Positions 44,331 through 54,325 are shown, counted from the first letter of the stretch. The stretch: 64,000 nt of DNA from CAZGKX01 sp964525945 (GCA_964525945.1 CAZGKX010000004.1:1-64000); one strand, 5' to 3'. The notes: generated by a model from the letters alone, not told the origin. Translations and numbers: made by a program.

Positions 44331-45164
44331 TTACGTAGGGCTCTTCTCAATCAAATAGGAAGATTTACCTGGATTGAACAATTTACACAATACTTTGTTG
44401 ATGGCATGCAATTCATCGGCCAACACATAAGGTGGATTAATAATCCACAGCCCGCATCCCGTCATGCCAAGGCCCGGATGCGTCGATTGATAAAATTCAC
44501 ACCGCAAATAATCGTTTGTTTCAATACCTCCAAGTCCGCGCAACAATTGCTCATGGTGTTTTTTATCAACGAGAGGGTACCAAAGGCAATACGTACCTCC
44601 AGTAAAATGTTTATACGATTTTTTAAGCAGTTTTGGGATATCGCGATATTCTGTTTTAACCTCATAGGTGGGATCAATAAAAACCAACCCACGACGTTCG
44701 CTGGGTGGTAAAAGAGCATTTAAATCAGAAAGTCCATCGGTATTGCTGTAAACAACACGTTTTCCTCGTTTTGATAATTGGCTTAATTGCTCAAATTCTC
44801 CTGAATGCAATTCACTAAAAAAAAGTCGATCTTGCTTTCGCAGCATCTGGATGGCAATTTCCGGTGAACCAGGATAAGCGCGTAAGTCTCCATCGGCATT
44901 GAGGTTACCAATGAGTTGCAAATAATTGGAAAAAACAGGGGGCAGCGCTTTTTCTTGCCATAGTCGCTCAATCCCAGCTTTTGCCTCACCTGTTTTAAGG
45001 GCATGGGGACCTTTTAAATCATAAAGTCCACGTCCAGAATGGGTTTCCAAATAAAATAAACCTTTGTCTTTTTTTGTCATGTAATCAAGCAATCGCGTTA
45101 ATGTTACATGTTTCAAAACATCGGCAAAATTACCTGCATGGTAGCTGTGTTGATAACTAAGCAT
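44331..45164 (-). CDS. rlmJ: 23S rRNA A2030 N6-methyltransferase
   Basis: RlmJ methylates adenine 2030 of 23S rRNA using SAM. It has 277 residues starting 'MLSYQHSYHAGNFADVLKHV', the near-invariant family N-terminus. 'YLETHSGRGLYDL' is the SAM motif I and 'GLVFIDPTYEVKTEY' the catalytic D-P-x-Y motif; Thr replaces the second Pro of DPPY. I use the Met at 45164 because it gives the family start; a Met at 45179 adds five residues. Confidence 0.93.
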   Translation of the reverse strand: MLSYQHSYHAGNFADVLKHVTLTRLLDYMTKKDKGLFYLETHSGRGLYDLKGPHALKTGEAKAGIERLWQEKALPPVFSNYLQLIGNLNADGDLRAYPGSPEIAIQMLRKQDRLFFSELHSGEFEQLSQLSKRGKRVVYSNTDGLSDLNALLPPSERRGLVFIDPTYEVKTEYRDIPKLLKKSYKHFTGGTYCLWYPLVDKKHHEQLLRGLGGIETNDYLRCEFYQSTHPGLGMTGCGLWIINPPYVLADELHAINKVLCKLFNPGKSSYLIEKSPT

Positions 45165-45205
45165 AAATCGCATTTTCAATAAAGTTGGTGCGTAGTATAG
45201 GCCGA

Positions 45206-46451
45206 TTAATCACACAATACACCCACTTCTTCCCGAATAAAGTGTAAATCGCGGTTAAACTGCTCTGGATCAGTGTGGTAAAGCATAATAATTGCGCAGC
45301 CAGCATACCCCTCCGAGGATTTACCCGTGTATTCATCCAGCGGTCGATGTGTCTTGTAATAGTGCAACGATGCTAAACCAATGAGTTTATTTTCGTTATG
45401 TATACCTTTAAAGATTCCTGGTCTATGAGGGTACAGCTCTAAAACAGCACAACAATCATTTTGTGTTGCTTTAAGATGGACCACTTGCCCCAATGCTATT
45501 TTTACAGTGGCTTCATTTAAATCCAAGCCATTTGCTAAGGCATGCATTCTCGAACGATAACCGCCGGTNNNNNNNNNNGGTGCGTGCGCCTATTTCTAAA
45601 ATCATGGGGCCATGAGGCGTTTTAATGAGTTCGATATGAGCGGCTGAATTTTTCATACCGAGGGCTTGACATCCCAAGGCAGCGACGTATCGAATTTGAT
45701 CCACATCGTTGTTGGACAATGCCGACGGCAAGGCGTTTTTATAATGAAAATTATCATCCAAGCCAATATCATAGCCACTTTCACAATCAATCACTTGTTC
45801 CAATACAAAAGGTTCACCTTGGCTGTTGATAAATGCATCCACTGAATGGATGGAGCCATTTAGAAATTCTTCTATCATGATTTTCGGTGGGCGATGAGGT
45901 GCATGTTTTTCATAACTTTCTTTGATGTTTTTAACCATTTTTTCATAGTTCGTTAATAATTCATTCAAGTCATTGTTTTTACTAACAAACATACTTGCCG
46001 AAAGGTTGGCCGGTTTCAGTATCAAAGGAAAGGAATGGTTCTCCGCAAATTTTCGTAAATCGTCTTGGTTTTCAACCAGCGCAAAATCCGGGCTTATTTT
46101 TTGAGGCGCGTCCATAAAACGCCGACGCATCAGAAGCTTATCGGTACACGCTTCGGCGGCATGAACAGGTAACCCAGGTAGCTTCAAATATTCCGCAATC
46201 TGGGCGGCGGGCAAAATATAGTTTTCATAAATGGCAATAATCCCATCGAAAGACGTGGATGCTGTAGCGCGATCCACCGCCGCCAGCATCTTTTCTTTTG
46301 ACGAAAAATCACACACAACACGCCGCTTCAATGATTTTTCTGGGTGTTTACAGCCAAGAATATCCCGGAGAATGATGTATTCATAACCATTGGTCAACAG
46401 GTAGTCAGAAAGGGTATGAAACGAATTGCCTACGATCAGTATAGTTTTCAT
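45206..46451 (-). CDS. ATP-grasp ligase (interrupted by a false N gap)
   Basis: This is an ATP-grasp enzyme of about 410 residues, beginning 'MKTILIVGNSFHTLSDYLL'. It has the preATP-grasp part, 'CTDKLLMRRRF', the Lys segment 'FPLILKPANLSASMFV', 'KIMIEEFLNGSIHSVDAFI' and the metal-binding 'HIELIKTPHGPMILEIGART'. After the gap the correct frame continues 'YRSRMHALANGLDLNEA' to 'EEVGVLCD'. Bases on both sides of the ten N read ACC; removing the N and one ACC copy leaves 1233 bases, a multiple of three, and restores G-A-R-T-G-G-Y. Such enzymes join amino acids or make carboxylate-amine bonds; the substrate is unknown. Confidence 0.83.
45569..45578. other. Assembly gap (10 N), probably artificial
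   Basis: The N run separates contig ends that share at least ACC, and the protein is continuous once the N and the duplicate are removed. The contigs therefore most likely abut or overlap here. Confidence 0.9.
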
Positions 46452-46584
46452 AAGGTTTGATTGACCAACGATCCCTCGTTTTTGCCTTTGTAAAAAAAGA
46501 GTATCACACGCCAGCGAAAATACAACATCGATTAATTTGAACTATAATGAAATTGCATCAATTACATTTATGGTGGAGACAATC

Positions 46585-46782
46585 ATGGGTTTGCACAAAG
46601 AAGATGCTGATGACAATCAAGGTATTTATGATTTTAATTTTGACGAAGACATCGACGATCTCTCACGGAAAAAACAGGTGAAACGCATGCTTGAAGAACG
46701 CTTGGAACGCAAGCGTCTTAAACAAGAGCTTGAAGATTACGAAGGGGAACTGGATGGTGAGTTTGATTGGGATCAAAAATGA
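46585..46782 (+). CDS. Small acidic protein, PA3496-like
   Basis: This 65-residue charged protein opens 'MGLHKEDADDNQGIYDFNFD', then a basic helical stretch ('RKKQVKRMLEERLERKRLKQ') and an acidic end ('GELDGEFDWDQK'). It resembles the small uncharacterised PA3496-type family of gammaproteobacteria; the function is unknown. I chose the ATG at 46585 because 'ggag' lies nine bases upstream; the frame is open back to 46537. It is convergent and directly abutting folD. Confidence 0.65.
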   Translation: MGLHKEDADDNQGIYDFNFDEDIDDLSRKKQVKRMLEERLERKRLKQELEDYEGELDGEFDWDQK

Positions 46783-47643
46783 TTAAGTGATCAAAACATG
46801 GTTTGCTGCAAAGAGGGTATTTTGCAGCAAAGTACTGATCGTCATAGGCCCAACGCCCCCAGGTACAGGAGTGATCCAAGCCACTTTGTGCTTTGCACTT
46901 TCAAAATCAACATCCCCGCGAATTTTACCCTCAGGCGTGCGGTGCATGCCCACATCGACCAAGATTTGCGATGAATTCAGCCACTCGGTGTCGAGTACAT
47001 CAGCTGTGCCAGTCGCCACCACCACAATATCGGCCATTCGAATGTGTTTTTCCAAATTTCTTGTTGCCCGACTGCAATTGGTAACGGTTACATTGGCAAG
47101 CAGAAATTCAAGCGCCATCGGTCGACCCACAATGTTGGATTTGCCGACAACAACAGCATGTTTGCCCACCAAGGACAAATGGTAATGCCTCAACAGCATC
47201 ATCACCCCCCAAGGAGTGCAAGGTCTCAGCCAAGGATTGCCTTGTGCGAGGCGACCAATGTTGTAGGGGTGAAATCCATCCACATCTTTGTGAGGAGAAA
47301 TGTTTTCAATGACCACACCAGCATGGATATGTGCCGGCAATGGCAGTTGCACCAGAATTCCATGCACTTCGTCCGAGTGATTGAGCGTCTCAATCAGTGT
47401 TAGAAGTTCTTTTTCAGTGGTGTCTGCAGGCAAATTGTACGCAAAGGATTTAAACCCCACTTCAATGCAAGCGGTGCATTTGTTTCGTACATAAAGGGTG
47501 GAAGCCGGATTATTTTCACCAATGAGAATAACAGCAAGACCTGGTGGTCGCTTGCCTTGCTCAACACGCAAAACCACCTCGTGTTTGATTTTTTCTTTCA
47601 TGTGCGCGGCGACAAGTTTACCGTCTAGAATGGATGCAGTCAT
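46783..47643 (-). CDS. folD: Bifunctional methylenetetrahydrofolate dehydrogenase / cyclohydrolase
   Basis: FolD interconverts 5,10-methylene-, methenyl- and 10-formyl-tetrahydrofolate (NADP-dependent) for one-carbon metabolism. It has 286 residues, the usual length. The catalytic region 'STLYVRNKCTACIEVGF' includes the essential Lys. 'GILVQLPLPAHI' and 'DVDGFHPYNIGRLAQG' bind folate. 'VVGKSNIVGRPMALEFL' and 'TPVPGGVGPMTISTLL' are the dinucleotide and family signatures. It is monocistronic on the minus strand, with a large orphan gene divergent. Confidence 0.97.
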   Translation of the reverse strand: MTASILDGKLVAAHMKEKIKHEVVLRVEQGKRPPGLAVILIGENNPASTLYVRNKCTACIEVGFKSFAYNLPADTTEKELLTLIETLNHSDEVHGILVQLPLPAHIHAGVVIENISPHKDVDGFHPYNIGRLAQGNPWLRPCTPWGVMMLLRHYHLSLVGKHAVVVGKSNIVGRPMALEFLLANVTVTNCSRATRNLEKHIRMADIVVVATGTADVLDTEWLNSSQILVDVGMHRTPEGKIRGDVDFESAKHKVAWITPVPGGVGPMTISTLLQNTLFAANHVLIT

Positions 47644-47792
47644 AATTTTTACATTGATCAGTTGGATTTAGATTATGAAAGAATGCAATTTATTATGCAA
47701 ATTTGAATTTTTAAAAAATTTTCAGCAATATCTGTATTTATTTTTATCATGTGCATATAATTAGTACAGACAATTCATATTCTGAGGGTATT

Positions 47793-50246
47793 ATGCCGAT
47801 TCCAGATCATTCAGATTATTTCAATGCGATATTAGCTAAAGCGAAAGAGGCTGCATTGGCATTGCACCCTGATGATTGCATATTTGATCCTCAAGGTCGA
47901 TTACTGGTCGAAGTGGATTGCACTGATATTGATGCTCGAATTCAGCGACCGGCGGGCCAAAGATCGGCTAAAAAAACAACAGTCAGTTTAGATGTTAGCG
48001 ATTATCCTAACATTCAAAAAAGGATTAAGGACAGCTTTAAAAATAGTTTGACATCAATTATACATTTGCCTCAACAACAAGGAGTATCTTACAGTGCAGC
48101 AATAACTGAAGAGATGATAAAGGATGCAAAGGCAGCAGGTTTGCTCTATGGATACAATGAAGCAACTAAAACCAAAGGAAGTATCAATGCACTTGCCCAA
48201 GAGTTTTATTTCCATCTGCAACTTACATTAAGAACATATGCAGAGGCAATACCCTTATTGAAAGGTGTATCCTTCGAACAAATGAATACCACCCATAAAA
48301 TGACTATGCGTCGCGTCAATGAAGCACTCCGTGAGAGCCTGGTAGAATTTTTAGTGAGTCGCAATGGACAGATTGATAGTGTTTCATTAAATACATTCCT
48401 GGATAAAGAACGTAAAAAAATGATGGGTAAAATGCATCGTTTCCTGTTGGAAGAAATAGCTGCGAACACTGGCATAGTTGTCAAGGGCTCTGATTTACTT
48501 TCTGGAAAAGAATTAAAAGAGATAGCAGAAAAACTCACTGCTACTGAGAATGATATTCTCCACTTAAACAATGAGCTAGGGTTATGCACCTGGATTGCCG
48601 GCTCTAACCACACTGCCCACACCCGTCACAAAGGAAAAAATTTTGCCGACAGGCAAATCGTTACCTGTGCTTATGAGAATGGCCTCGTTCAAGAAAATCA
48701 GAATCCTCGGCTCCAAATACGCACCCATTCCATTGCCGTTAAAAAAGGATTGGCAAATGATAAGGCCTATATCGCTGATGTGGTGGAAAAATTAAAAGCT
48801 GTAAATAGCAAGTATGACCTTGCTCAATTACAGGATCAAGATGCCGATAATGGTAAACCGCAAGCATTTGTATACAATTTATTAACCGCTCTTAACCACC
48901 GGTTAGGGGATACAGGTGGTAATTTACAAACCCAAAGCGCCACCCATATTTTAAAAGGCGCACATGCTTACAACAGAGCTCAAGCGAGCGAAAATCCCCC
49001 TGTTTTTTGTTTTGTTCAAAACATTTCCGTCAATAATTTTGGGGACGCGCTGGGGGAAGGGAAGGGCGCTCTTGTCGATGAAGCCACGTTAATGAGTGAA
49101 ATAGCTTTGCTTCATACGCTTTATGATGGGATGAATAAAAAATGTCAAGCTGAGGTGGATGATGTTTTTAAATCATACGGGCAATTTTTAAATGGGTCAG
49201 ATGAATATTTTTCACAAACACAGGAAGGCATAAACGCTAAAGAAAAAATTGATACGATTAAATCCCTATTGAACAAAAACAATAATCTAGAAGAAAATTC
49301 TTTATTGTCTAACATTCAAACCAGCTTGGAAAAAATGTTAGCACACAATCTTCACCACACTGCCGATGGAAGACTTATTCAAACTTTATCTGTATTTTTA
49401 GAAAAAGTATCTTTAGTGGGTTGTAAAAGCGGTAACGAAAGGGCACAAATGGTGAATGGTCGGGTGGCCATTTTGGATGCTTTACTGAATGCCAAACCAG
49501 ATAAATTAAGCCCAATAACAAAGCAATTATTTGAGAGTTTGGAAACTAATTTTATAGAATTAGCCAATGCTGTTACGTTCGATGATGCAGAAAATAAAGC
49601 CCTTGTTCTCGAAGCAACGCTGGATGAAGTTTATAACGAACTGGGTTTGCAATCAGGCGCATCGTTGGTGAGCTTGGTCGATCAAGGCTCAACGGCAAAA
49701 GTCGAAGCGCGCCCCGATGGCAATTACTTCAACACCAATTTTGCCGAAGCCAGTACTTCAGTCATGACCAATCTAGCACAATCCAAAGCCGGTGCAATGC
49801 AAGCACACAAAGGGTTAACCGACTATATGCGTGCAGAATCTGGCGCTCGATACACAAGTTGGGAGATCATGACGGCGAATGCATTTAGAAATTTTGCCTG
49901 CTTTGCAACGCTGGGGCTTTTTCCTTTGGTGGTTTTTTGTGTCGTTACCCCATACACCAATTACAAGGCGTATTTAACAGAGAAAAATCTAAAACATACT
50001 TTGGAAAAAAACGCCCTGAATTATACGCCAAAATTAATTAATCCAAGCCCAGCAAAAGCAACAAGTCTTTTAAGCAAGGGTTCACCGTCGTCGGAGAGAC
50101 ACCAAGTGACTCCGCAGGATTTAGATTACAACGATGATTCAACATCAGCTTACAACCCTATATATGCAAAAGGAGCTTCAGAGAGACAACCAACCGTCGA
50201 TGCATCATCAAAAACGTCGTTCCAGCCTAGTACTAGAAAATGGTAA
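47793..50246 (+). CDS. Large orphan protein with C-terminal membrane hairpin, candidate effector
   Basis: This protein of about 817 residues has no recognised family. It opens 'MPIPDHSDYFNAILAKAKEA', is largely alpha-helical and charged (for example 'EELKEIAEKLTATENDIL'-like helices, 'KEKIDTIKSLLNKNNNLEENSLL'-like coils), and has one strong hydrophobic stretch near residue 705-725 ('NFACFATLGLFPLVVFCVVTPY'). A polar, Ser/Pro-rich tail follows, ending 'TSFQPSTRKW'. There is no N-terminal signal. Large helical proteins with a late membrane anchor and a polar tail are common among Dot/Icm substrates; this is inference. I choose 47793 for its 'gaggg' ribosome site over an in-frame ATG at 47751. 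Confidence 0.72.
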   Translation: MPIPDHSDYFNAILAKAKEAALALHPDDCIFDPQGRLLVEVDCTDIDARIQRPAGQRSAKKTTVSLDVSDYPNIQKRIKDSFKNSLTSIIHLPQQQGVSYSAAITEEMIKDAKAAGLLYGYNEATKTKGSINALAQEFYFHLQLTLRTYAEAIPLLKGVSFEQMNTTHKMTMRRVNEALRESLVEFLVSRNGQIDSVSLNTFLDKERKKMMGKMHRFLLEEIAANTGIVVKGSDLLSGKELKEIAEKLTATENDILHLNNELGLCTWIAGSNHTAHTRHKGKNFADRQIVTCAYENGLVQENQNPRLQIRTHSIAVKKGLANDKAYIADVVEKLKAVNSKYDLAQLQDQDADNGKPQAFVYNLLTALNHRLGDTGGNLQTQSATHILKGAHAYNRAQASENPPVFCFVQNISVNNFGDALGEGKGALVDEATLMSEIALLHTLYDGMNKKCQAEVDDVFKSYGQFLNGSDEYFSQTQEGINAKEKIDTIKSLLNKNNNLEENSLLSNIQTSLEKMLAHNLHHTADGRLIQTLSVFLEKVSLVGCKSGNERAQMVNGRVAILDALLNAKPDKLSPITKQLFESLETNFIELANAVTFDDAENKALVLEATLDEVYNELGLQSGASLVSLVDQGSTAKVEARPDGNYFNTNFAEASTSVMTNLAQSKAGAMQAHKGLTDYMRAESGARYTSWEIMTANAFRNFACFATLGLFPLVVFCVVTPYTNYKAYLTEKNLKHTLEKNALNYTPKLINPSPAKATSLLSKGSPSSERHQVTPQDLDYNDDSTSAYNPIYAKGASERQPTVDASSKTSFQPSTRKW

Positions 50247-50421
50247 TAGACATTGGCTTGTTCAGCCCTGCAATGAGCAATCTCATAGAGTTAGCGTAAA
50301 GTGCAGGATCGAGCTTTAACGAACGTCAAGAACTCTATGCTACTGTGGGTTACTTTGTCAGCTCGGTATAGACAAATTCAACATGGTGTTATACATTGGC
50401 CGTTTTTAGCAGGAATTGCGT

Positions 50422-51210
50422 ATGCGTATTGCCTTAACGGTGGAATACGATGGGAGCCAATTTCATGGCTGGCAAGCGCAAACGGGCTTACGAACGGTGC
50501 AAGGTGTGTTAGAGAATGCCTTGTCTTGCGTTGCCGATCATGAAATAAGCGTCGTTTGCGCCGGTAGAACGGACACTGGAGTGCATGCCACTAACCAAGT
50601 GGTCCATTTTGATTGCGAAAAAGAGCGCACGGCACGGGCTTGGATTCATGGCGCTAATTCGTTTTTGCCAAAAGATGTGTGTGTGAAGTGGGGCAAAGAA
50701 ATTCCCGAGCATTTTCACGCCCGTTATTCAGCAACAGCCAGGCGTTACCGTTATATTATTTACAACCACTCGATCCGCCCCTCTTTATTTCGCAGCAACA
50801 TGACCTGGCAATACCGCCAGTTGGATCATCGTTTGATGCAAGAAGCCAGCCAACACTTATTAGGTGAGCATGATTTCACATCGTTTCGCTCTGTGGAATG
50901 CCAATCAAAAACCCCCATGCGAAACGTGTCTGCTATCCATGTGGTTCGCAAAGAGGATCTGCTGATCATTGACATTACCGCCAATGCATTTTTGCACCAT
51001 ATGGTTCGAAATATTGTCGGTGTATTGATGGCCATTGGTTCTGGCCGTAAACCCGTTGCCTGGTCTCAGGAAGTGCTGTTGGCCAAAGATAGAAAATTGG
51101 GTGCAGAAACGGCTCCCCCTTACGGCCTTTATTTGGTTTCGGTGACTTACCCCGTAGAGTTTAACATCAATTACGGCGTGCTAGGTCCAATGTTTCTTAT
51201 GGAGTCTTGA
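50422..51210 (+). CDS. truA: tRNA pseudouridine(38-40) synthase
   Basis: TruA makes pseudouridine at positions 38-40 of the tRNA anticodon stem-loop. It has 262 residues. 'MRIALTVEYDGSQFHGWQAQ' is a typical start, the catalytic Asp51 is in 'CAGRTDTGVHATNQVV', and 'FTSFRSVECQSKTPMRNV' and 'ANAFLHHMVRNIVGVLM' complete the fold. The ATG at 50422 follows an 'agga'. glnS starts 7 bases after the stop. Confidence 0.96.
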   Translation: MRIALTVEYDGSQFHGWQAQTGLRTVQGVLENALSCVADHEISVVCAGRTDTGVHATNQVVHFDCEKERTARAWIHGANSFLPKDVCVKWGKEIPEHFHARYSATARRYRYIIYNHSIRPSLFRSNMTWQYRQLDHRLMQEASQHLLGEHDFTSFRSVECQSKTPMRNVSAIHVVRKEDLLIIDITANAFLHHMVRNIVGVLMAIGSGRKPVAWSQEVLLAKDRKLGAETAPPYGLYLVSVTYPVEFNINYGVLGPMFLMES

Positions 51211-51216
51211 TTTAAT

Positions 51217-52884
51217 ATGAACGAACGCAGCGAAAAGCGCACACATTTTATTCGACAATTGATCAATGATGAATTGGCCAATGGTAAACACCAATCCATC
51301 GTCACAAGGTTTCCTCCGGAACCGAATGGTTATTTGCACATTGGTCATGCGAAATCGATTTGTTTAAACTTTGGATTGGCCGCTGAATTCAATGGCCGCT
51401 GCAACCTGCGTTTTGATGACACCAATCCGATGAAAGAAGAAGATGAATTTGTGCATGCCATCATCGACGATGTAAAATGGTTAGGGTTTGAATGGAATGA
51501 GTTGAAATATTCTTCGGATTATTACCAAGAACTGTATGACTACGCCGTGTTATTGATCCAAAAGGGGCTGGCGTATGTTGACAGTTTAACCATGGAAGAA
51601 ATCCGGGCTCACCGAGGAACCTTGCAGCAGCCAGGCCAGAATAGCCCATACCGGGATCGTTCTGTTCCTGAAAATTTAGATTTATTCACCCGCATGAAAG
51701 CAGGCGAATTTCCGAATGGTGCTCATGTTTTACGGGGCCGTATTGACATGCAATCAGGCAATATCAACATGCGCGATCCAGTGCTCTACCGCATTCGTCA
51801 TGTTGCTCACCAACGCACCGGCGATGCGTGGTGCATTTACCCAATGTACGATTACGCCCACCCCATTTCCGATGCTTTGGAAAAAATCACCCATTCCTTG
51901 TGCACCTTGGAATTCCAAGATCACAGACCCTTGTACGATTGGCTGATTGAACATTTGCCGTTGCCTGGAAAACCGGTGCAAACGGAATTTGCACGCCTTA
52001 ATTTATCGCATACGGTGACCAGCAAACGGAAACTTCGACAGTTGGTGGAAGAGAATGTTGTTTCAGGATGGAATGATCCAAGGCTGCCAACGATTCGAGG
52101 CATGCGGCAACGGGGTTACCCTCCCGCAGCGATTCGACAATTTTGTGAAATGGTGGGCATCTCTCGCAGCGATTCAGTGATTGATATGTCGTTATTGGAA
52201 GCGTGCGTTCGGGATGAGTTAAACAAAACCACCAAGCGCGCGTTATGCGTGCTTGATCCTTTAAAAATTGTGATTGAAAATTACCCTGAATCTCAAGTTG
52301 AAGCATTAAATGCGCCGTTTAATCCGCAACAAGAACATTCAGAAACCCGTGTGCTACCTTTTGCTCGCGAAATTTACATCGAGCGCAGCGATTTCATGGA
52401 AAATCCGCCAAAAAAATATTTTAGGCTTTCGCCGGGAATGGAAGTACGTTTGCGGCATGCTTATGTAATACGTTGCACAGCGGTTATTCATAACGAACAA
52501 GGCGACGTGGTGGAATTGCGTTGCACGTATGATCAAAACACCTTGGGAAAAAATCCAGACGATCGAAAAGTAAAAGGGGTGATCCATTGGGTTTCGGTTG
52601 CCCATGCCCATCCGGTGACGGTCTATCAATACGATCGCTTGTTTCATGATGAAAATCCCGCACGAGACGATAATTTTTTGCAGTTTTTGAATAAAAATTC
52701 ACTGCAAGTTCAAACCGCCTACTGTGAACCTTCCTTGGCAAATCGACCTGCTCATGAAGTACTGCAATTTGAACGGTTGGGGTATTATTGTGTCAATCAT
52801 ATTGAGCAAGGCATCGTCACAGCATTTCATCGCGTGGTTGATTTAAAAGACACTTGGGGAGCAAACGATGTTAAACCTTTATAA
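51217..52884 (+). CDS. glnS: Glutaminyl-tRNA synthetase
   Basis: This class I aminoacyl-tRNA synthetase charges tRNA-Gln. It has 555 residues, the normal length. The HIGH motif lies in 'PPEPNGYLHIGHAKSICLNF' (41-44) and the KMSKS counterpart in 'LSHTVTSKRKL'. 'NLRFDDTNPMKEEDEF' is the active-site region. The C-terminal beta-barrel anticodon-binding part is complete. Its 3' end overlaps cysS by 17 bases, so the two synthetases are translationally coupled. Confidence 0.97.
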   Translation: MNERSEKRTHFIRQLINDELANGKHQSIVTRFPPEPNGYLHIGHAKSICLNFGLAAEFNGRCNLRFDDTNPMKEEDEFVHAIIDDVKWLGFEWNELKYSSDYYQELYDYAVLLIQKGLAYVDSLTMEEIRAHRGTLQQPGQNSPYRDRSVPENLDLFTRMKAGEFPNGAHVLRGRIDMQSGNINMRDPVLYRIRHVAHQRTGDAWCIYPMYDYAHPISDALEKITHSLCTLEFQDHRPLYDWLIEHLPLPGKPVQTEFARLNLSHTVTSKRKLRQLVEENVVSGWNDPRLPTIRGMRQRGYPPAAIRQFCEMVGISRSDSVIDMSLLEACVRDELNKTTKRALCVLDPLKIVIENYPESQVEALNAPFNPQQEHSETRVLPFAREIYIERSDFMENPPKKYFRLSPGMEVRLRHAYVIRCTAVIHNEQGDVVELRCTYDQNTLGKNPDDRKVKGVIHWVSVAHAHPVTVYQYDRLFHDENPARDDNFLQFLNKNSLQVQTAYCEPSLANRPAHEVLQFERLGYYCVNHIEQGIVTAFHRVVDLKDTWGANDVKPL

Positions 52885-54226
52885 TTCGTTAACACGTACA
52901 AAAGTTCCATTCACACCCTTAGTGCCAGGTAAAGTAGGCATGTATGTGTGTGGCATCACTGTTTACGATCGTTGCCACTTGGGCCATGCGCGTTTCATGG
53001 TGTGTTTCGATGTGATGGTGCGTTTTTTGCGTGCGCAGGGTTATAAAGTCACGTATGTCCGCAATATCACGGACATTGATGACAAAATCATTGTGCGAGC
53101 CAATGAGAGCGGCATGTCCATTCACGAATTAACCTCGCTTTATATTGACGCAATGCACGCCGATGAGCGAGCGTTGAATATTTTACCACCGGATGTTGAG
53201 CCTCGTGCTACAGGCCATATTGAGGGCGTTATTCATCTTATTCAGCGGTTAATTAACGCCGAAATTGCTTATGTCAGTGATAACGGTGATGTATGCTTTC
53301 AAGTGGAACGTTTCCCTGAATACGGTAAATTATCCAATAAAGATTTGGACAACTTGATTTCTGGCTCCCGTATTGACGTGGTTAAAGAAAAGCGTTCACC
53401 GCTTGATTTCGTGTTGTGGAAAAAAGCAAAAGCAGGGGAGCCAAGTTGGACATCGCCCTGGGGCGAAGGACGGCCCGGTTGGCATATTGAATGTTCTGCG
53501 ATGGCCATGACAGAACTGGGTGAACAATTTGACATCCACGGTGGTGGACTGGATTTGCAATTCCCTCATCATGAAAATGAAATTGCTCAAAGTGAAGGAG
53601 CAACGGGCAAGCCTTTTGCAAATTATTGGTTGCATGTGGGCATGTTGCAAGTCAACAATGAGAAAATGGCCAAGTCTTTGGGTAATTTTTTTACCATCGA
53701 AGATGTGCTGAAAAAGCACCATCCTGAGGTTATCCGTTATTTTTTACTCAGCAGTCATTACCGTAGCCCACTCAATTATTCCGATGAAAATATACAGAAC
53801 GCGTATAAAGCACTCGTTCGCCTCTATCAATCCATCAAAGAAATAAACACCTCCTCTGACGATTTGCAGCAGACCTGGGTTGATCAATTTAACCAAGCCA
53901 TGAACGATGATTTCAATACCCCTATTGCTTTATCGGTGTTATTCCAATTAAGCCATGAAATCAATAAAACTAAAAATCCAATATTGGCAAATACATTAAA
54001 AACATTGGCATCAACATTAGGCATTTTACATGATTCACCCGATACTTTTTTAAAAGGCGATGCCAATGATGAAGCCACTGAAATTGAAAAATTAATCAAC
54101 GAACGCTTGGAAGCTCGAAAACAACGTGATTGGGGCAAAGCGGATGAAATTCGCGCCTTGTTGTTAAAACAAGGCATTGAATTAGAGGACGGGGTAGATT
54201 CAACCCGCTGGCGTCGTTCGCAGTAA
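52868..54226 (+). CDS. cysS: Cysteinyl-tRNA synthetase
   Basis: This class I synthetase charges tRNA-Cys. It has 452 residues. The zinc Cys28 ('MYVCGITVYD') and the HIGH motif as 'CHLGHARFMVCFDV' are present, as are 'GRPGWHIECSAMA' (Zn/substrate), 'DIHGGGLDLQFPHHENEIAQSE' in part, and 'KMAKSLGN'. It overlaps the end of glnS. The gene is followed by a degenerate repeat element (54242-54325). Confidence 0.97.
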   Translation: MLNLYNSLTRTKVPFTPLVPGKVGMYVCGITVYDRCHLGHARFMVCFDVMVRFLRAQGYKVTYVRNITDIDDKIIVRANESGMSIHELTSLYIDAMHADERALNILPPDVEPRATGHIEGVIHLIQRLINAEIAYVSDNGDVCFQVERFPEYGKLSNKDLDNLISGSRIDVVKEKRSPLDFVLWKKAKAGEPSWTSPWGEGRPGWHIECSAMAMTELGEQFDIHGGGLDLQFPHHENEIAQSEGATGKPFANYWLHVGMLQVNNEKMAKSLGNFFTIEDVLKKHHPEVIRYFLLSSHYRSPLNYSDENIQNAYKALVRLYQSIKEINTSSDDLQQTWVDQFNQAMNDDFNTPIALSVLFQLSHEINKTKNPILANTLKTLASTLGILHDSPDTFLKGDANDEATEIEKLINERLEARKQRDWGKADEIRALLLKQGIELEDGVDSTRWRRSQ

Positions 54227-54241
54227 AAAATCAACATCAAT

Positions 54242-54325
54242 GTCATTGCGAGCGTAGCGAAGCAGTGACTTTATGCGATGCTGAGCAAGGCCACTGGATC
54301 AACTTCACCTGCGGTTCACAATGAC
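54242..54325. repeat. Degenerate 'cattgcgagc' interspersed repeat (MITE-like)
   Basis: Directly after cysS, 'gtcattgcgagcgtagcgaag' style sequence starts an 84-base element whose ends form an inverted repeat: 'gtcattg' (54242-54248) and 'caatgac' (54319-54325). The interior ('cactggatcaac', 'cctgcggttc') is not palindromic. Related sequences starting CATTGCGAGCG are widely scattered in Legionella and other gammaproteobacterial intergenic regions. This copy seems decayed. Confidence 0.6.

Noticed and set aside
47700..47725. TTTTAAAAAATTTT palindrome before the 817-residue orphan gene as an operator
   Set aside because: Pure A/T palindromes of this length are expected by chance in AT-rich intergenic DNA; noted only as context.
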